From an uncultured Pelagibacteraceae bacterium (GTDB lineage Bacteria; Pseudomonadota; Alphaproteobacteria; Pelagibacterales; Pelagibacteraceae): 64,000 bases of DNA. The stretch spans positions 1 through 64,000 of the forward strand of contig CACMKP010000001.1 in NCBI GenBank assembly GCA_902614355.1. The letters run 5' to 3'. The translations under genes were made by a program, and so were the position numbers. Below the pieces are notes generated by a model. It was not told where the DNA came from and searched no databases. It saw nothing but the letters and a program-made list of their open reading frames with translations. The first letter of the stretch is position 1. Every line of letters begins with the position of its first letter. Positions 9,517 to 22,303 of this stretch are shown here, in pieces.

Positions 9517-10105
9517 ATATAATTTTATTGCAAATATAATCGAAAAAAACTCAACTGTATTAGATGTTGGTTGTGATGATGGAACTTTGATGGAATTTTT
9601 GAGAAAAAACAAAAATGTGAATATAAGAGGAATTGAAATTTCTAAAGAAAAAGTTCAAATATGTATAGCTAAAGGATTGACAGTTATTGAAGGTAATGCA
9701 GAGCTTGATTTAAAGCAATTTCCGAAAAATTCTTTTGACTACGTTGTTTTGGGTCAGACACTGCAAGCCTTTATAAATCCAGAAATTGTCATTAAGGAAC
9801 TTTTAAGAGTTGGCAAAAAAGCCATTGTGACTATTCCGAACTTTGGAAATTGGAAGGTAAGGTTAGACTTACTTTTTAAAGGAACTATGCCAATTACAAG
9901 TTCACTACCTCATGAATGGTACAACACACCAAATATTCATATGTGTACTATTAAAGATTTTGTAAGATTTTCAGAAACTATTAATTTTAAAATTGTTAAA
10001 TCTTTAGCTCTAATAAATAAAAATATCTCGAATATAAGTAAATCAAATATTTTTTTGAAAAATTTATTTGGAGAGCTTGGAATATTTTTGATTGAAAATA
10101 AATGA
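9506..10105 (+). CDS. metW: Methionine biosynthesis protein MetW
   Basis: SAM-dependent-methyltransferase-fold protein of 199 residues. It is known to accompany MetX in many proteobacteria and is needed for, or stimulates, homoserine acylation. A glycine-rich nucleotide-binding motif VLDVGCDDG lies at about residues 18-26, followed by [19 protein letters not shown] (about 110) and [15 protein letters not shown] (about 131-145) are typical of MetW. A GTG start at 9506 is chosen because it gives the overlap with metX (11 bases) that is common for this pair. The stop overlaps gloB by four bases. It is controlled by the upstream SAM riboswitch if cotranscribed. Confidence 0.9.
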   Translation: MKAEYNFIANIIEKNSTVLDVGCDDGTLMEFLRKNKNVNIRGIEISKEKVQICIAKGLTVIEGNAELDLKQFPKNSFDYVVLGQTLQAFINPEIVIKELLRVGKKAIVTIPNFGNWKVRLDLLFKGTMPITSSLPHEWYNTPNIHMCTIKDFVRFSETINFKIVKSLALINKNISNISKSNIFLKNLFGELGIFLIENK

Positions 10106-10821
10106 AAATAAAAATTATTAAATGTCTTCAAGATAATTATAGTTACGCAATAATTGACGAAAATAGTCAATCTGCTTGTATAGTTGACCCAAGCGAATCC
10201 GAACCAATAATTGATTTTATAGATAACAATAAGATTGACCTTAAATATATTTTAAATACCCATCACCATCACGATCATATCGGTGGTAATCTTGAACTGA
10301 AAAAAAAATATAATTGTGATGTTATTGGATTTAAAGATGATAAGGATCGAATTCCAGGAATAAATATTCTTGTAGAAAATAATCAAATCTGGCAGAAAGG
10401 TAACTTTGAAGCAAAAATTTATCATACGCCGGGTCATACATCAGGTCATATTGCTTTCCATTTTTTTAAAGAAAAAATAATTTTTACAGGTGATACTTTG
10501 TTTTCTCTAGGTTGTGGTAGAATCTTCGAGGGAACTTATGAGCAGATGTTTAACTCTTTAAAAATATTTAAAAAATTACCTAAGGATACTCTGATCTATT
10601 GTGGTCATGAATATACACTAAAAAATTCTGAATTTTGTTTATTAAATGATCCAGACAATTTAAAACTAAAAGAAAAAGTTTTAAAAATTAAGAATAATCA
10701 TAAATTTAATTCACCAACTATTCCCTCTGTATTAGATGATGAATTAGAGTGTAATATATTTTTAAAAGCTGAGGATATTAAGACTTTTTCAAAACTGAGA
10801 GATTTAAAGGATAATTTTTGA
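10102..10821 (+). CDS. gloB: Hydroxyacylglutathione hydrolase (glyoxalase II)
   Basis: Zinc metallo-beta-lactamase-fold enzyme that hydrolyses S-lactoylglutathione to lactate and glutathione in methylglyoxal detoxification. The 239-residue protein carries the metal motif THHHHDHIGG (about 53-62), YHTPGHTSGH (about 108-117), the bridging Asp in FTGDTLF (about 131-135) and GHEYT (about 168-172). A C-terminal glutathione-binding helical region is present. The ATG overlaps metW by four bases, so it belongs to the riboswitch-led transcript although it has no obvious link to methionine. Confidence 0.92.
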   Translation: MKIKIIKCLQDNYSYAIIDENSQSACIVDPSESEPIIDFIDNNKIDLKYILNTHHHHDHIGGNLELKKKYNCDVIGFKDDKDRIPGINILVENNQIWQKGNFEAKIYHTPGHTSGHIAFHFFKEKIIFTGDTLFSLGCGRIFEGTYEQMFNSLKIFKKLPKDTLIYCGHEYTLKNSEFCLLNDPDNLKLKEKVLKIKNNHKFNSPTIPSVLDDELECNIFLKAEDIKTFSKLRDLKDNF

Positions 10822-10831
10822 TTTATTGAGC

Positions 10832-10859
10832 TTGACTAAAGTTTCGCTCAGATTATATT
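10832..10859 (+). promoter_or_regulatory. Sigma70-type promoter of the rplU-rpmA operon
   Basis: TTGACT (10832-10837) and TATATT (10854-10859) are separated by 16 bases, placing transcription start near 10866 and giving a leader of about 19 bases before rplU. This is the only spacer in the plus-strand run able to hold a promoter between gloB and the ribosomal genes. Confidence 0.6.
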
Positions 10860-10884
10860 GCGGTTATTAAAAATTGAGATCATT

Positions 10885-11286
10885 ATGTCTTATGCAGTAA
10901 TACAAACTGGTGGAAAACAATACAAAGTAGTATCAGGTGAAATCCTAAAAATCGAAAAGCTACCAAATTCAAAACCGGATACTAAAATAGAATTTAAAGA
11001 AATTTTAGCTTACGGAAATGAAAAAGAGATAGAAATCGGATCTCCTACGGTGCAAGGCGCAAAAGTTGAAGCAAACCTGATAAAAAATAGCAAAAATAGA
11101 ACTATTTTAATTTTTAAAAAAAGACGAAGACAAAATTCAAGAAGAAAAAATGGCCATAGACAACAATATTCTATGATCAGAATAAATAAGATTTTTTCAA
11201 AAGATGGTAAGGTTTTATCTGAAGCTAAAGAAGTTTCTAAAGTAACAAAAACAGTGGCAAAGGATACAAAAGAAAACAAAAAGTAA
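10885..11286 (+). CDS. rplU: 50S ribosomal protein bL21, with extended C-terminus
   Basis: Binds 23S rRNA in the large subunit. The start is placed at ATG 10885, giving a 133-residue protein that begins MSYAVIQTGGKQYKV, the family's canonical N-terminus. An upstream in-frame TTG (10858) falls inside the -10 region and is rejected. The L21 core with the basic KKRRRQNSRRKNGHRQ stretch (about 75-90) is followed by about 30 extra Lys/Thr/Val-rich residues ending DTKENKK. bL21 is usually about 103 residues. rpmA follows 9 bases later, the standard pairing. Confidence 0.95.
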   Translation: MSYAVIQTGGKQYKVVSGEILKIEKLPNSKPDTKIEFKEILAYGNEKEIEIGSPTVQGAKVEANLIKNSKNRTILIFKKRRRQNSRRKNGHRQQYSMIRINKIFSKDGKVLSEAKEVSKVTKTVAKDTKENKK

Positions 11287-11295
11287 GGTAAAGTT

Positions 11296-11550
11296 ATGGC
11301 AACAAAAAAAGCAGGTGGATCATCAAGAAACGGGCGTGACAGTGCTGGACGAAGACTTGGTGTGAAAAAATATGGTGGAGAAACCGTGGTGCCAGGAAAC
11401 ATAATCGTAAGACAAAGAGGGACAAAAATTTTTCCCGGTGAAAACGTTGGTATGGGTAAGGACCATTCAATTTTTTCTGTTGTTAAGGGCAAAGTTGTTT
11501 TTAAAAAAACTAAATCAGATAGAACTTTTGTTTCTGTAAAACCCAATTAA
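11296..11550 (+). CDS. rpmA: 50S ribosomal protein bL27
   Basis: Peptidyl-transferase-centre protein of 84 residues, normal length for the family. It starts [16 protein letters not shown] and continues [11 protein letters not shown], both diagnostic for bL27. The N-terminal tail is known to reach the peptidyl-transferase centre. It sits between rplU (9-base gap) and obg (27-base gap), the common rplU-rpmA-obg order. Confidence 0.97.
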   Translation: MATKKAGGSSRNGRDSAGRRLGVKKYGGETVVPGNIIVRQRGTKIFPGENVGMGKDHSIFSVVKGKVVFKKTKSDRTFVSVKPN

Positions 11551-11568
11551 TAGTACAACTTAAAATAG

Positions 11569-13653
<2,085 letters not shown>

Positions 13654-13657
<4 letters not shown>

Positions 13658-14907
13658 TAAAAAAAATTTTAACCAATATTGGAAAAAATTCAAAAAGCGC
13701 CTTAGCACATCGGGTGGATACTAAAAAGAAAAATAAAGTATTGATAGATTACTGTTCACTTATTAAAAAAAATCAAAAATTAATCCTTAGTGCAAATAAG
13801 AAGGACGTCAATAGATCGATAAGTAAGGGAGTCAAAAAAAATTTAATTGAACGTCTTATTTTAAATGAAACAAAAATAGATAATATTATTAGTTCAATAA
13901 AATCTGTAATAAAACTTAAAGACCCAACAAATAGAGTTTTGGAGAAATGGAATAGACCAAACGGGTTAAATATTTCTAAGATCTCAATTCCTATAGGAAT
14001 AATTGCTATTATTTATGAGAGTAGACCAAATGTTACCTCGGACGTCGCATCATTATGCTTTAAATCTGGAAACCCAGTAATTTTAAGAGGTGGATCAGAG
14101 GCCTTTTTTTCAAATAAAATTTTGTCAAAGCTTTTTAGAGACTCATTAAAAAAAAATAATATTAACGAAAATTTTGTTCAATTCATTGACTCCACCAATA
14201 GAAATATTGTCGATTATATATTAAGTAAAATGGATAAATATGTTGATGTAGTTATTCCAAGAGGAGGAAAAAATTTAGTAAAAAAAGTTCAGAAGTTATC
14301 TAACTTACCAGTGATTGGTCATTTGGAAGGAGTATGTCATACTTATGTTGATAAGAACGCAAACTTAAATACAGCAAAAAAGATTATTTTTAATGCAAAA
14401 TTAAGAAATACAGCAATTTGTGGGGCTACAGAAACGATTTTAGTTCATCAAAAAATCTTAAAAAAATCATGTAACATTATTTTAAAACACTTAGAAGATC
14501 ATGGATGCAAAATTATTGGAGACAACAAAATCAAAAAAAATTATAAAGGGAAAATTATTAGAGCTACTAATAAAGATTGGTCAAAAGAATATTTGTCAGC
14601 TACAGTTTCTGTAAAATGTGTCAAAGATATAAATGGTGCAATCAATCATATTAATAAATATGGGACAATGCACACTGACTCGATTATCACCATGAATAAG
14701 AAGTCAGCAAAAAAATTTTTAAATGAGGTTAAAAGCTCAATTGCCATGCATAATACATCGACACAATTTGCAGATGGTGGAGAATTTGGTTTTGGTGGCG
14801 AAGTTGGTATTTCAACTAATAAGCTTCCTCCAAGAGGCCCTGTTGGACTTAATCAACTAGTGTCTTATAAATATCAAATATCAAGTAATGGGAGAATAAG
14901 GAAATAA
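13654..14907 (+). CDS. proA: Glutamate-5-semialdehyde dehydrogenase (gamma-glutamyl phosphate reductase)
   Basis: NADPH-dependent reduction of gamma-glutamyl phosphate in proline synthesis. It is a 417-residue aldehyde-dehydrogenase-superfamily protein. IIYESRPNVTSD (about 122-133) is a ProA hallmark, the catalytic cysteine lies in RNTAICGATE (about 254), and STQFADGGEFGFGGEVGIST near the C-terminus is also typical. It overlaps proB by four bases. Together with proB it gives the first two steps; proC is not in the window. Confidence 0.95.
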
Positions 14908-14908
14908 T

Positions 14909-15427
14909 TTGAGATTTAAAAATAAAATTGGTGTTCTTGGTGGGTCGTTTGATCCTGCCCATGTTGGTCATTTAGCAATATCAAAAAAAGCTTTAAAAGA
15001 ATACAAATTAAAAAAAATAATTTGGGCAATTACTTCAAAAAATCCTTTAAAGAAGAAAAATAATACAAGCATTTCTGAAAGAATCCAAAGTTGTAAAAAG
15101 ATCATAAAATTAAATAATTTTATAAAAATAAAATTTTATGAAAAGATAATAAGATCTAATAAAACTATTGACTTAATAAACTTTCTAAAAAGAACTACCA
15201 AAGCTGAAATTTATTTTCTAATGGGGGCAGATAATCTTATTAATTTTCATAAGTGGTATAAGTGGGAAGCTATTTCAAAAAAATGCAAAATTATTGTTTT
15301 TGATCGTCATGGCTATAAAAAAAAATCATTGAATTCAGTCTCATATAAAAGATTAAATGGAAAAAGTTTAAAGTTCATTGAATTTAATAAAGTTAATATT
15401 TCATCTTCTCAATTAAGGAAAATTTGA
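14909..15427 (+). CDS. nadD: Nicotinate-nucleotide adenylyltransferase
   Basis: Transfers AMP to nicotinate mononucleotide in NAD synthesis. The 172-residue protein has the nucleotidyltransferase motif GGSFDPAHVGH (residues 10-20, the HxGH form) and the C-terminal SSSQLRKI that corresponds to the conserved ISST-x-R element. GADNLINFHKWY (about 103) fits NadD. A TTG start at 14909, one base after the proA stop, is used because no ATG precedes the essential N-terminal strand. The protein is somewhat short compared with the usual 190-210 residues, being trimmed at the C-terminus. Confidence 0.9.
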   Translation: MRFKNKIGVLGGSFDPAHVGHLAISKKALKEYKLKKIIWAITSKNPLKKKNNTSISERIQSCKKIIKLNNFIKIKFYEKIIRSNKTIDLINFLKRTTKAEIYFLMGADNLINFHKWYKWEAISKKCKIIVFDRHGYKKKSLNSVSYKRLNGKSLKFIEFNKVNISSSQLRKI

Positions 15428-15444
15428 TAAGGTAGATGTAATTA

Positions 15445-15795
15445 ATGGATAAAATCTTAAGCTTAAAAAAAATTATCATTGAAACTCTCGACATAAATAA
15501 AGCTCAAGACATTGTAAGTATAGATTTAAAAGATAAAAGTTCTATGGCTGACTATATGATAATAGCTAGTGGGACTTCCTCTAGACATATTCAAGCTCTT
15601 TCTGAGCAAGTTTTAGAAAAACTTAAAGATTATGGAATAAAAGATTCTAAAATTGAGGGCAAAGATAGTAGTGAATGGAAGTTAGTAGATGGTATTGATC
15701 TGATAATACATATTTTTCATCCAGAGAAGAGAAGATTTTATGAGCTTGAAAAGATGTGGTCTGAGCTGATTCCTAAAGAAAAATTAATTATATGA
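15445..15795 (+). CDS. rsfS: Ribosome silencing factor RsfS
   Basis: Binds uL14 on the 50S subunit and blocks subunit joining in starvation. The 116-residue protein shows the family motifs SSMADYMIIASGTSSRHIQAL (residues about 32-52, with D36 and Y37) and VDGIDLIIHIFHPEKRRFYELEKMW near the C-terminus. nadD-rsfS adjacency is the standard proteobacterial arrangement. RlmH, often next, is missing here; ctpA follows with a four-base overlap. Confidence 0.93.
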   Translation: MDKILSLKKIIIETLDINKAQDIVSIDLKDKSSMADYMIIASGTSSRHIQALSEQVLEKLKDYGIKDSKIEGKDSSEWKLVDGIDLIIHIFHPEKRRFYELEKMWSELIPKEKLII

Positions 15796-16937
15796 AAAAA
15801 AAAGCAATACTAAATTTTTTAACTTTTATTTTAACTTTATTTTTATTTAGTCAAAAAGTAATTTCTTCTGAAAACGAACTATACGAAAAAATAGATGTTT
15901 TTGGTGAGGTTTTAGAAAAAATTAACAAGGAGTACGTTGATGAAATTAATCAATCTGACAGTATGGACTCTGCTATCAACGGTTTGCTTCAATCTCTAGA
16001 TCCATATTCAGGCTATATGTCTCCAGAAATTTTCAATGAAATGCAAACTGAAACAAGTGGAGAATTTGGAGGACTTGGTATTGAGGTTACTATGGAATCG
16101 GGTGTTGTTAAGGTTATATCTCCAATAGACGATACACCTGCATCAAAAGCTGGGATAAAATCTGGAGATTACATTGTTAAGATTAACAATACACAAGTAC
16201 AGGGTAAATCTTTAAGTGAAGCAGTTGATTTAATGAGGGGGCCTGTTGGTTCTGCTATTGAATTAACAATAAGAAGAAGAGGAGAAAAAAAAGCTTTAAC
16301 TTTTAATGTCACAAGAGAAATAATTCAAATTAAATCTGTTAAGGTAGATCTATTAGAAAAAAATATAGGATATATCCGTTTAACATCTTTTAATGAAAAT
16401 AGTTCTGGACAAATTAAAAAAGAAATCAATAAATTTGAAAAAAATAAAAATTTAAAAGCTTATATTTTAGACTTAAGAAATAACCCAGGTGGTTTGCTCT
16501 CTCAAGCAATAAAAATCTCTGATTTTTTTCTTGATAATGGTGAAATAGTATCCACAAAAAGTAGACAACAATCAGAAAATCGGAAATGGTTTGCAAAAAA
16601 AGGAGATCTTACTAAAGGAAAAACTATTCTTGTTTTGATAAATTATGGCTCTGCCTCTGCATCTGAAATTGTAGCTGGAGCTTTAAAAGATCATAAAAGA
16701 GCAATTTTAATTGGTGAAAATAGTTATGGAAAAGGATCTGTTCAATCTATTATTCCTTTAAAAAATAAAGGGGCTATAAGATTAACTGTAGCTAAGTATT
16801 ATTTGCCTTCAGGCAAATCTATTTCTGAAGTAGGTGTTTCACCTGACATTGAAATCGATGAGACAAGTGATGATTTTAAAATTAAAACTGAAACCGACAA
16901 TCAATTAAATTACGCAATTAAATTACTTAATGGTTGA
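15792..16937 (+). CDS. ctpA: C-terminal processing peptidase (S41 family)
   Basis: Exported serine protease of 381 residues that trims C-termini of envelope proteins. An N-terminal hydrophobic signal segment (about residues 5-26) is followed by the helical vvDGLLQSLDPYSGYM-type region near 65-80, a PDZ domain (about 88-170) and the S41 domain. The catalytic dyad is the Ser in GSASASE (about 289) and the Lys in YGKGSVQ (about 314). The length matches short CtpA proteins (usual range 380-450). It overlaps rsfS by four bases and rppH by eight. Confidence 0.93.
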   Translation: MKKKAILNFLTFILTLFLFSQKVISSENELYEKIDVFGEVLEKINKEYVDEINQSDSMDSAINGLLQSLDPYSGYMSPEIFNEMQTETSGEFGGLGIEVTMESGVVKVISPIDDTPASKAGIKSGDYIVKINNTQVQGKSLSEAVDLMRGPVGSAIELTIRRRGEKKALTFNVTREIIQIKSVKVDLLEKNIGYIRLTSFNENSSGQIKKEINKFEKNKNLKAYILDLRNNPGGLLSQAIKISDFFLDNGEIVSTKSRQQSENRKWFAKKGDLTKGKTILVLINYGSASASEIVAGALKDHKRAILIGENSYGKGSVQSIIPLKNKGAIRLTVAKYYLPSGKSISEVGVSPDIEIDETSDDFKIKTETDNQLNYAIKLLNG

Positions 16938-17415
16938 AATTCAGGAAAAATTTAAAGATCTACCTTACAGAGTAGGTGTTGGCATAATTGTCTTAAATAA
17001 AGAAAATAAAATTTTTGTAGCAAAAAGAATCGACAACCCAAAAGGTTTTTGGCAAATGCCACAAGGAGGTGTTGATGAAGGTGAAGATTTTTTATCTGCT
17101 GCCTACAGAGAACTAGAAGAAGAAACTAGTATTAAAAACGTCGAGTTAATAACCGAAATAGATGAAATAACCACTTATGAACTGCCAAACCATCTTCTAG
17201 GTAAAATTTGGAAAGGTAAATTTAAAGGGCAGAAACAAAAATGGTTTTTAATGAGATATCTTGGTAGTGATAATGAAATAAATATTAACACAAGCAAACC
17301 AGAATTTTTTGAATGGAAATGGATAGAACTAAATTCTATTACAGAGATAGTTGTAAGTTTCAAACTTAATGTTTATAAGATACTTCAAAAAAAATTAGAA
17401 AAGATTATTAATTAA
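16930..17415 (+). CDS. rppH: RNA pyrophosphohydrolase (Nudix)
   Basis: Removes pyrophosphate from 5'-triphosphorylated RNA and so starts mRNA decay. The 161-residue protein starts near PYRVGVGIIVLN and has a complete Nudix box from GGVDEGEDF to ELEEETSI (about 45-67), preceded by FWQMPQGG. These residues are typical of the RppH/NudH/IalA clade. It is the last gene of the plus-strand run. Its final eight bases overlap the convergent atpC end, leaving no room for a terminator. Confidence 0.92.
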   Translation: MVEIQEKFKDLPYRVGVGIIVLNKENKIFVAKRIDNPKGFWQMPQGGVDEGEDFLSAAYRELEEETSIKNVELITEIDEITTYELPNHLLGKIWKGKFKGQKQKWFLMRYLGSDNEININTSKPEFFEWKWIELNSITEIVVSFKLNVYKILQKKLEKIIN

Positions 17416-17799
17416 TAGTTCTTAAAACTTCAATTTTCTGATCAATTAAATATTTTGCTTGATCGCTTATGTTGTCCTTAGCTGTCTCTTCTTCGGCAAC
17501 TCTCAACATTTTATCTATTTTGCTTTTTTCCATATCTTTAATGTTAAAAATTGAGCTGGTAAGAATTGATAGATTGTTATTTTTGAATTCAATTATTCCA
17601 TCCTCAACATAATATTTTTCTTCACCTGATTTTGAATAAAGTTTGATTATGCCAGGTTTTAAAAAAGAAATTATAGATATATGATCTTTAAGTATTCCCA
17701 TCTCGCCCTCAAATGCTGGGACTACCACTTCAGTGACATCATCTTTTGAAAGAAAAGATTTTTCTGGGTTGACTACTTCAAGTTTAAATTCTTCGCTCA

Positions 17800-17800
<1 letters not shown>
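17408..17800 (-). CDS. atpC: ATP synthase epsilon subunit
   Basis: F1 central-stalk subunit of 130 residues that regulates ATP hydrolysis. The N-terminal beta-sandwich is evident (KLEVVNPEKSFLSKD, then VPAFEGEMGILKDH around residues 27-40) and is followed by a short helical hairpin. It is the last gene of the atp operon; its start overlaps the atpD stop by one base. The 3' end overlaps rppH on the other strand. Confidence 0.94.
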
Positions 17801-20093
<2,293 letters not shown>

Positions 20094-20100
20094 AAATATT

Positions 20101-21636
20101 TTATGAATTAAATGTTTGTTTTAGTTGTTTTATTACTTCTACTAATTTTTGTTCAGTGTCTTCCTCAAGCTTGCCTGAACTTAAAATAGACTCTATGATT
20201 TCTTGCTTTTCAGATTTACATTTTTCAATTATTTTATTTTCAAAATTTGCAATTTCTTTTAGCTCTATGTCATCTAGATAACCTTTAACACCACAAAAAA
20301 CTGAAATTACTTGCTCAGCCACAGTCATCGGAGAATATTGTTTTTGTTTAAGTAATTCTGTAAGTTTTGATCCTCTATTAAGTAATTGTTGAGTTGATGC
20401 ATCTAAGTCAGAGCCAAATTGTGCAAAAGCTGCCATTTCTCTGTATTGTGCCAATTCTAATTTCATTGAACCAGAAACTTTTTTCATAGCCTTTGTTTGT
20501 GCCGCAGATCCAACTCTTGAAACTGAAAGCCCCACATTTATAGCGGGTCTTATACCTTGATTAAAAAGTTCAGTTTCTAAAAAGATTTGTCCATCAGTAA
20601 TTGAAATAACATTTGTGGGTATGTAAGCAGAAACATCTCCACCTTGTGTTTCTATAATTGGTAATGCTGTTAAAGAACCACCGCCGTGTTCATCACTTAG
20701 TTTTGCTGCTCTTTCAAGTAATCTGCTATGAAGGTAAAACACATCCCCAGGATATGCCTCTCTTCCTGGTGGTCTTCTTAAAATTAATGACATTTGTCTA
20801 TAAGCAACAGCTTGCTTTGAAAGATCATCATAAATTATTAGTGCATGCATACCATTATCCCTAAAATACTCACCCATTGCACATCCAGTGTACGGAGCTA
20901 AAAATTGTAAAGGAGCTGAGTCTGATGCTGTCGCAGCAACAATAGTTGTGTACTCCATCGCTCCAGCTTCTTCCAAAGTTTTTTGAATTTGTCTAACAGT
21001 TGACCTTTTTTGACCTACAGCTACATAAATACAATATAATTTTTGTTTCTCATCACCCGACTCATTTATTTTCTTTTGATTGATGATTGCATCAACAGCA
21101 ACTGCTGTTTTACCCGTTTGTCTGTCTCCAATGATTAATTCTCTTTGTCCTCTTCCAATTGGTACTAAACTATCAATGGATTTTAAACCAGTCTGCATTG
21201 GTTCACTAACAGATTGACGAGGAATGATTCCTGGTGCCTTTACCTCCACCCTGCTTTTCTTTATACCTTTGTCTAAAGCGCCTTTTCCATCAATAGGACT
21301 CCCTAAACCATCTACCACTCTTCCTAACAATTCTTTTCCAACTGGAGTATCAACGATACTTCCTGTTCTTTTAACTATATCTCCCTCTTTGATATTTCTA
21401 TCATCACCAAAAACAACAACTCCGACATTTTCACTCTCTAAATTAAGAGCCATACCTTTTGAACCATCGGTAAACTCAACCATTTCACCTGCTTGAACAT
21501 TATCAAGTCCATAAATTCTAGCAATACCATCTCCAACTGATAAAACCTGACCTACTTCAGATACCTTCGCCTTTTCTCCAAAGTTTTTTATTTGTTCCTT
21601 TAATATTTTTGTTACTTCTGAGGGGTTTATTTCCAT
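20101..21636 (-). CDS. atpA: ATP synthase alpha subunit
   Basis: Regulatory nucleotide-binding F1 subunit, 511 residues. It opens with [15 protein letters not shown], has a P-loop [11 protein letters not shown] near residue 169, the arginine-finger region [10 protein letters not shown] near 372, and [13 protein letters not shown]. Length and layout are canonical. It is separated from atpH by one base. Confidence 0.98.
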   Translation of the reverse strand: MEINPSEVTKILKEQIKNFGEKAKVSEVGQVLSVGDGIARIYGLDNVQAGEMVEFTDGSKGMALNLESENVGVVVFGDDRNIKEGDIVKRTGSIVDTPVGKELLGRVVDGLGSPIDGKGALDKGIKKSRVEVKAPGIIPRQSVSEPMQTGLKSIDSLVPIGRGQRELIIGDRQTGKTAVAVDAIINQKKINESGDEKQKLYCIYVAVGQKRSTVRQIQKTLEEAGAMEYTTIVAATASDSAPLQFLAPYTGCAMGEYFRDNGMHALIIYDDLSKQAVAYRQMSLILRRPPGREAYPGDVFYLHSRLLERAAKLSDEHGGGSLTALPIIETQGGDVSAYIPTNVISITDGQIFLETELFNQGIRPAINVGLSVSRVGSAAQTKAMKKVSGSMKLELAQYREMAAFAQFGSDLDASTQQLLNRGSKLTELLKQKQYSPMTVAEQVISVFCGVKGYLDDIELKEIANFENKIIEKCKSEKQEIIESILSSGKLEEDTEQKLVEVIKQLKQTFNS

Positions 21637-21637
21637 A

Positions 21638-22195
21638 TTATACCTTCATCATTTTATTTTCTATTTGTTGTAATTTATTTTTAATAGAAGTATCAATCAT
21701 TATACTGCCTACTTGTACAATCAGTCCTCCTATTAAACTTTCATCATATTTGTAATTTAATTTTATCTTTGAAGTAAAATTTTTTGATAATTGATCTTTA
21801 ATTTTACTAATTTCATCATTTGATAGATTTTTTGCTGATTTTATCTCTGTTTTTAACTCACCTCTTTTTTCTGAACAAATTTCAATAAAATTATTCAATA
21901 TTTGCTCTATAAAGAAAAATCGTCTTTTTATTACTAAAAAATTTGTAAAATTTTTTAGTAAATTTTCAATTTTCAAATAATCAAAAATCTTATTTATTGA
22001 ATTAGTTAAATCATTTTGACTAACTGTAGGATCTTTAATTAAGTTTTTAAAATCGTCACTTTTTTCAATTAAATTTAGAATCGATATTGCGTTTTTTTCT
22101 ATTTGAGAAAGCACACTTGACTCCTCTGCCAACTCGTACAAAGCTGAGGAATATCTGTTTGCTGAAGTGTCGGAAAAACCTTTATTTTTACTCAA
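21638..22195 (-). CDS. atpH: ATP synthase delta subunit
   Basis: Peripheral-stalk subunit joining F1 to F0, 185 residues. Recognised from the N-terminal helical domain ([15 protein letters not shown]), the C-terminal signature around [23 protein letters not shown], and its position at the head of atpHAGDC. The start is a TTG at 22195 preceded by AAAGG, since no suitable ATG gives the full N-terminus. The sequence is divergent, as is usual for this subunit. Confidence 0.92.
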   Translation of the reverse strand: MSKNKGFSDTSANRYSSALYELAEESSVLSQIEKNAISILNLIEKSDDFKNLIKDPTVSQNDLTNSINKIFDYLKIENLLKNFTNFLVIKRRFFFIEQILNNFIEICSEKRGELKTEIKSAKNLSNDEISKIKDQLSKNFTSKIKLNYKYDESLIGGLIVQVGSIMIDTSIKNKLQQIENKMMKV

Positions 22196-22254
22196 TTTAT
22201 AACCTTTTAATGTAAGTGATTAATTTAAAAATTACGATTTAATTAACACATGCC

Positions 22255-22283
22255 ATAATACTCTTCAAGTAACACATTAACAA
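22255..22283 (-). promoter_or_regulatory. Sigma70-type promoter of the atpHAGDC operon
   Basis: On the minus strand TTGTTA (22283-22278) and TATTAT (22260-22255) are separated by exactly 17 bases. Transcription would start near 22248, about 53 bases before the atpH TTG. The 108-base spacer between priA and atpH is one of the larger gaps in the window, which is consistent with a separate operon start. Confidence 0.6.
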
Positions 22284-22303
22284 AAAAATGTTTTTTTTAG
22301 GCT

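Noticed and set aside
11010-11546. Long antisense open frame opposite rplU-rpmA
   Set aside because: It lies over two well-recognised ribosomal genes, and its protein has no recognisable pattern.
22282-22301. Terminator for priA
   Set aside because: The repeat is only A and T (CAAAAAAATG / TTTTTTTT) with no GC stem, so it is not a credible intrinsic terminator.
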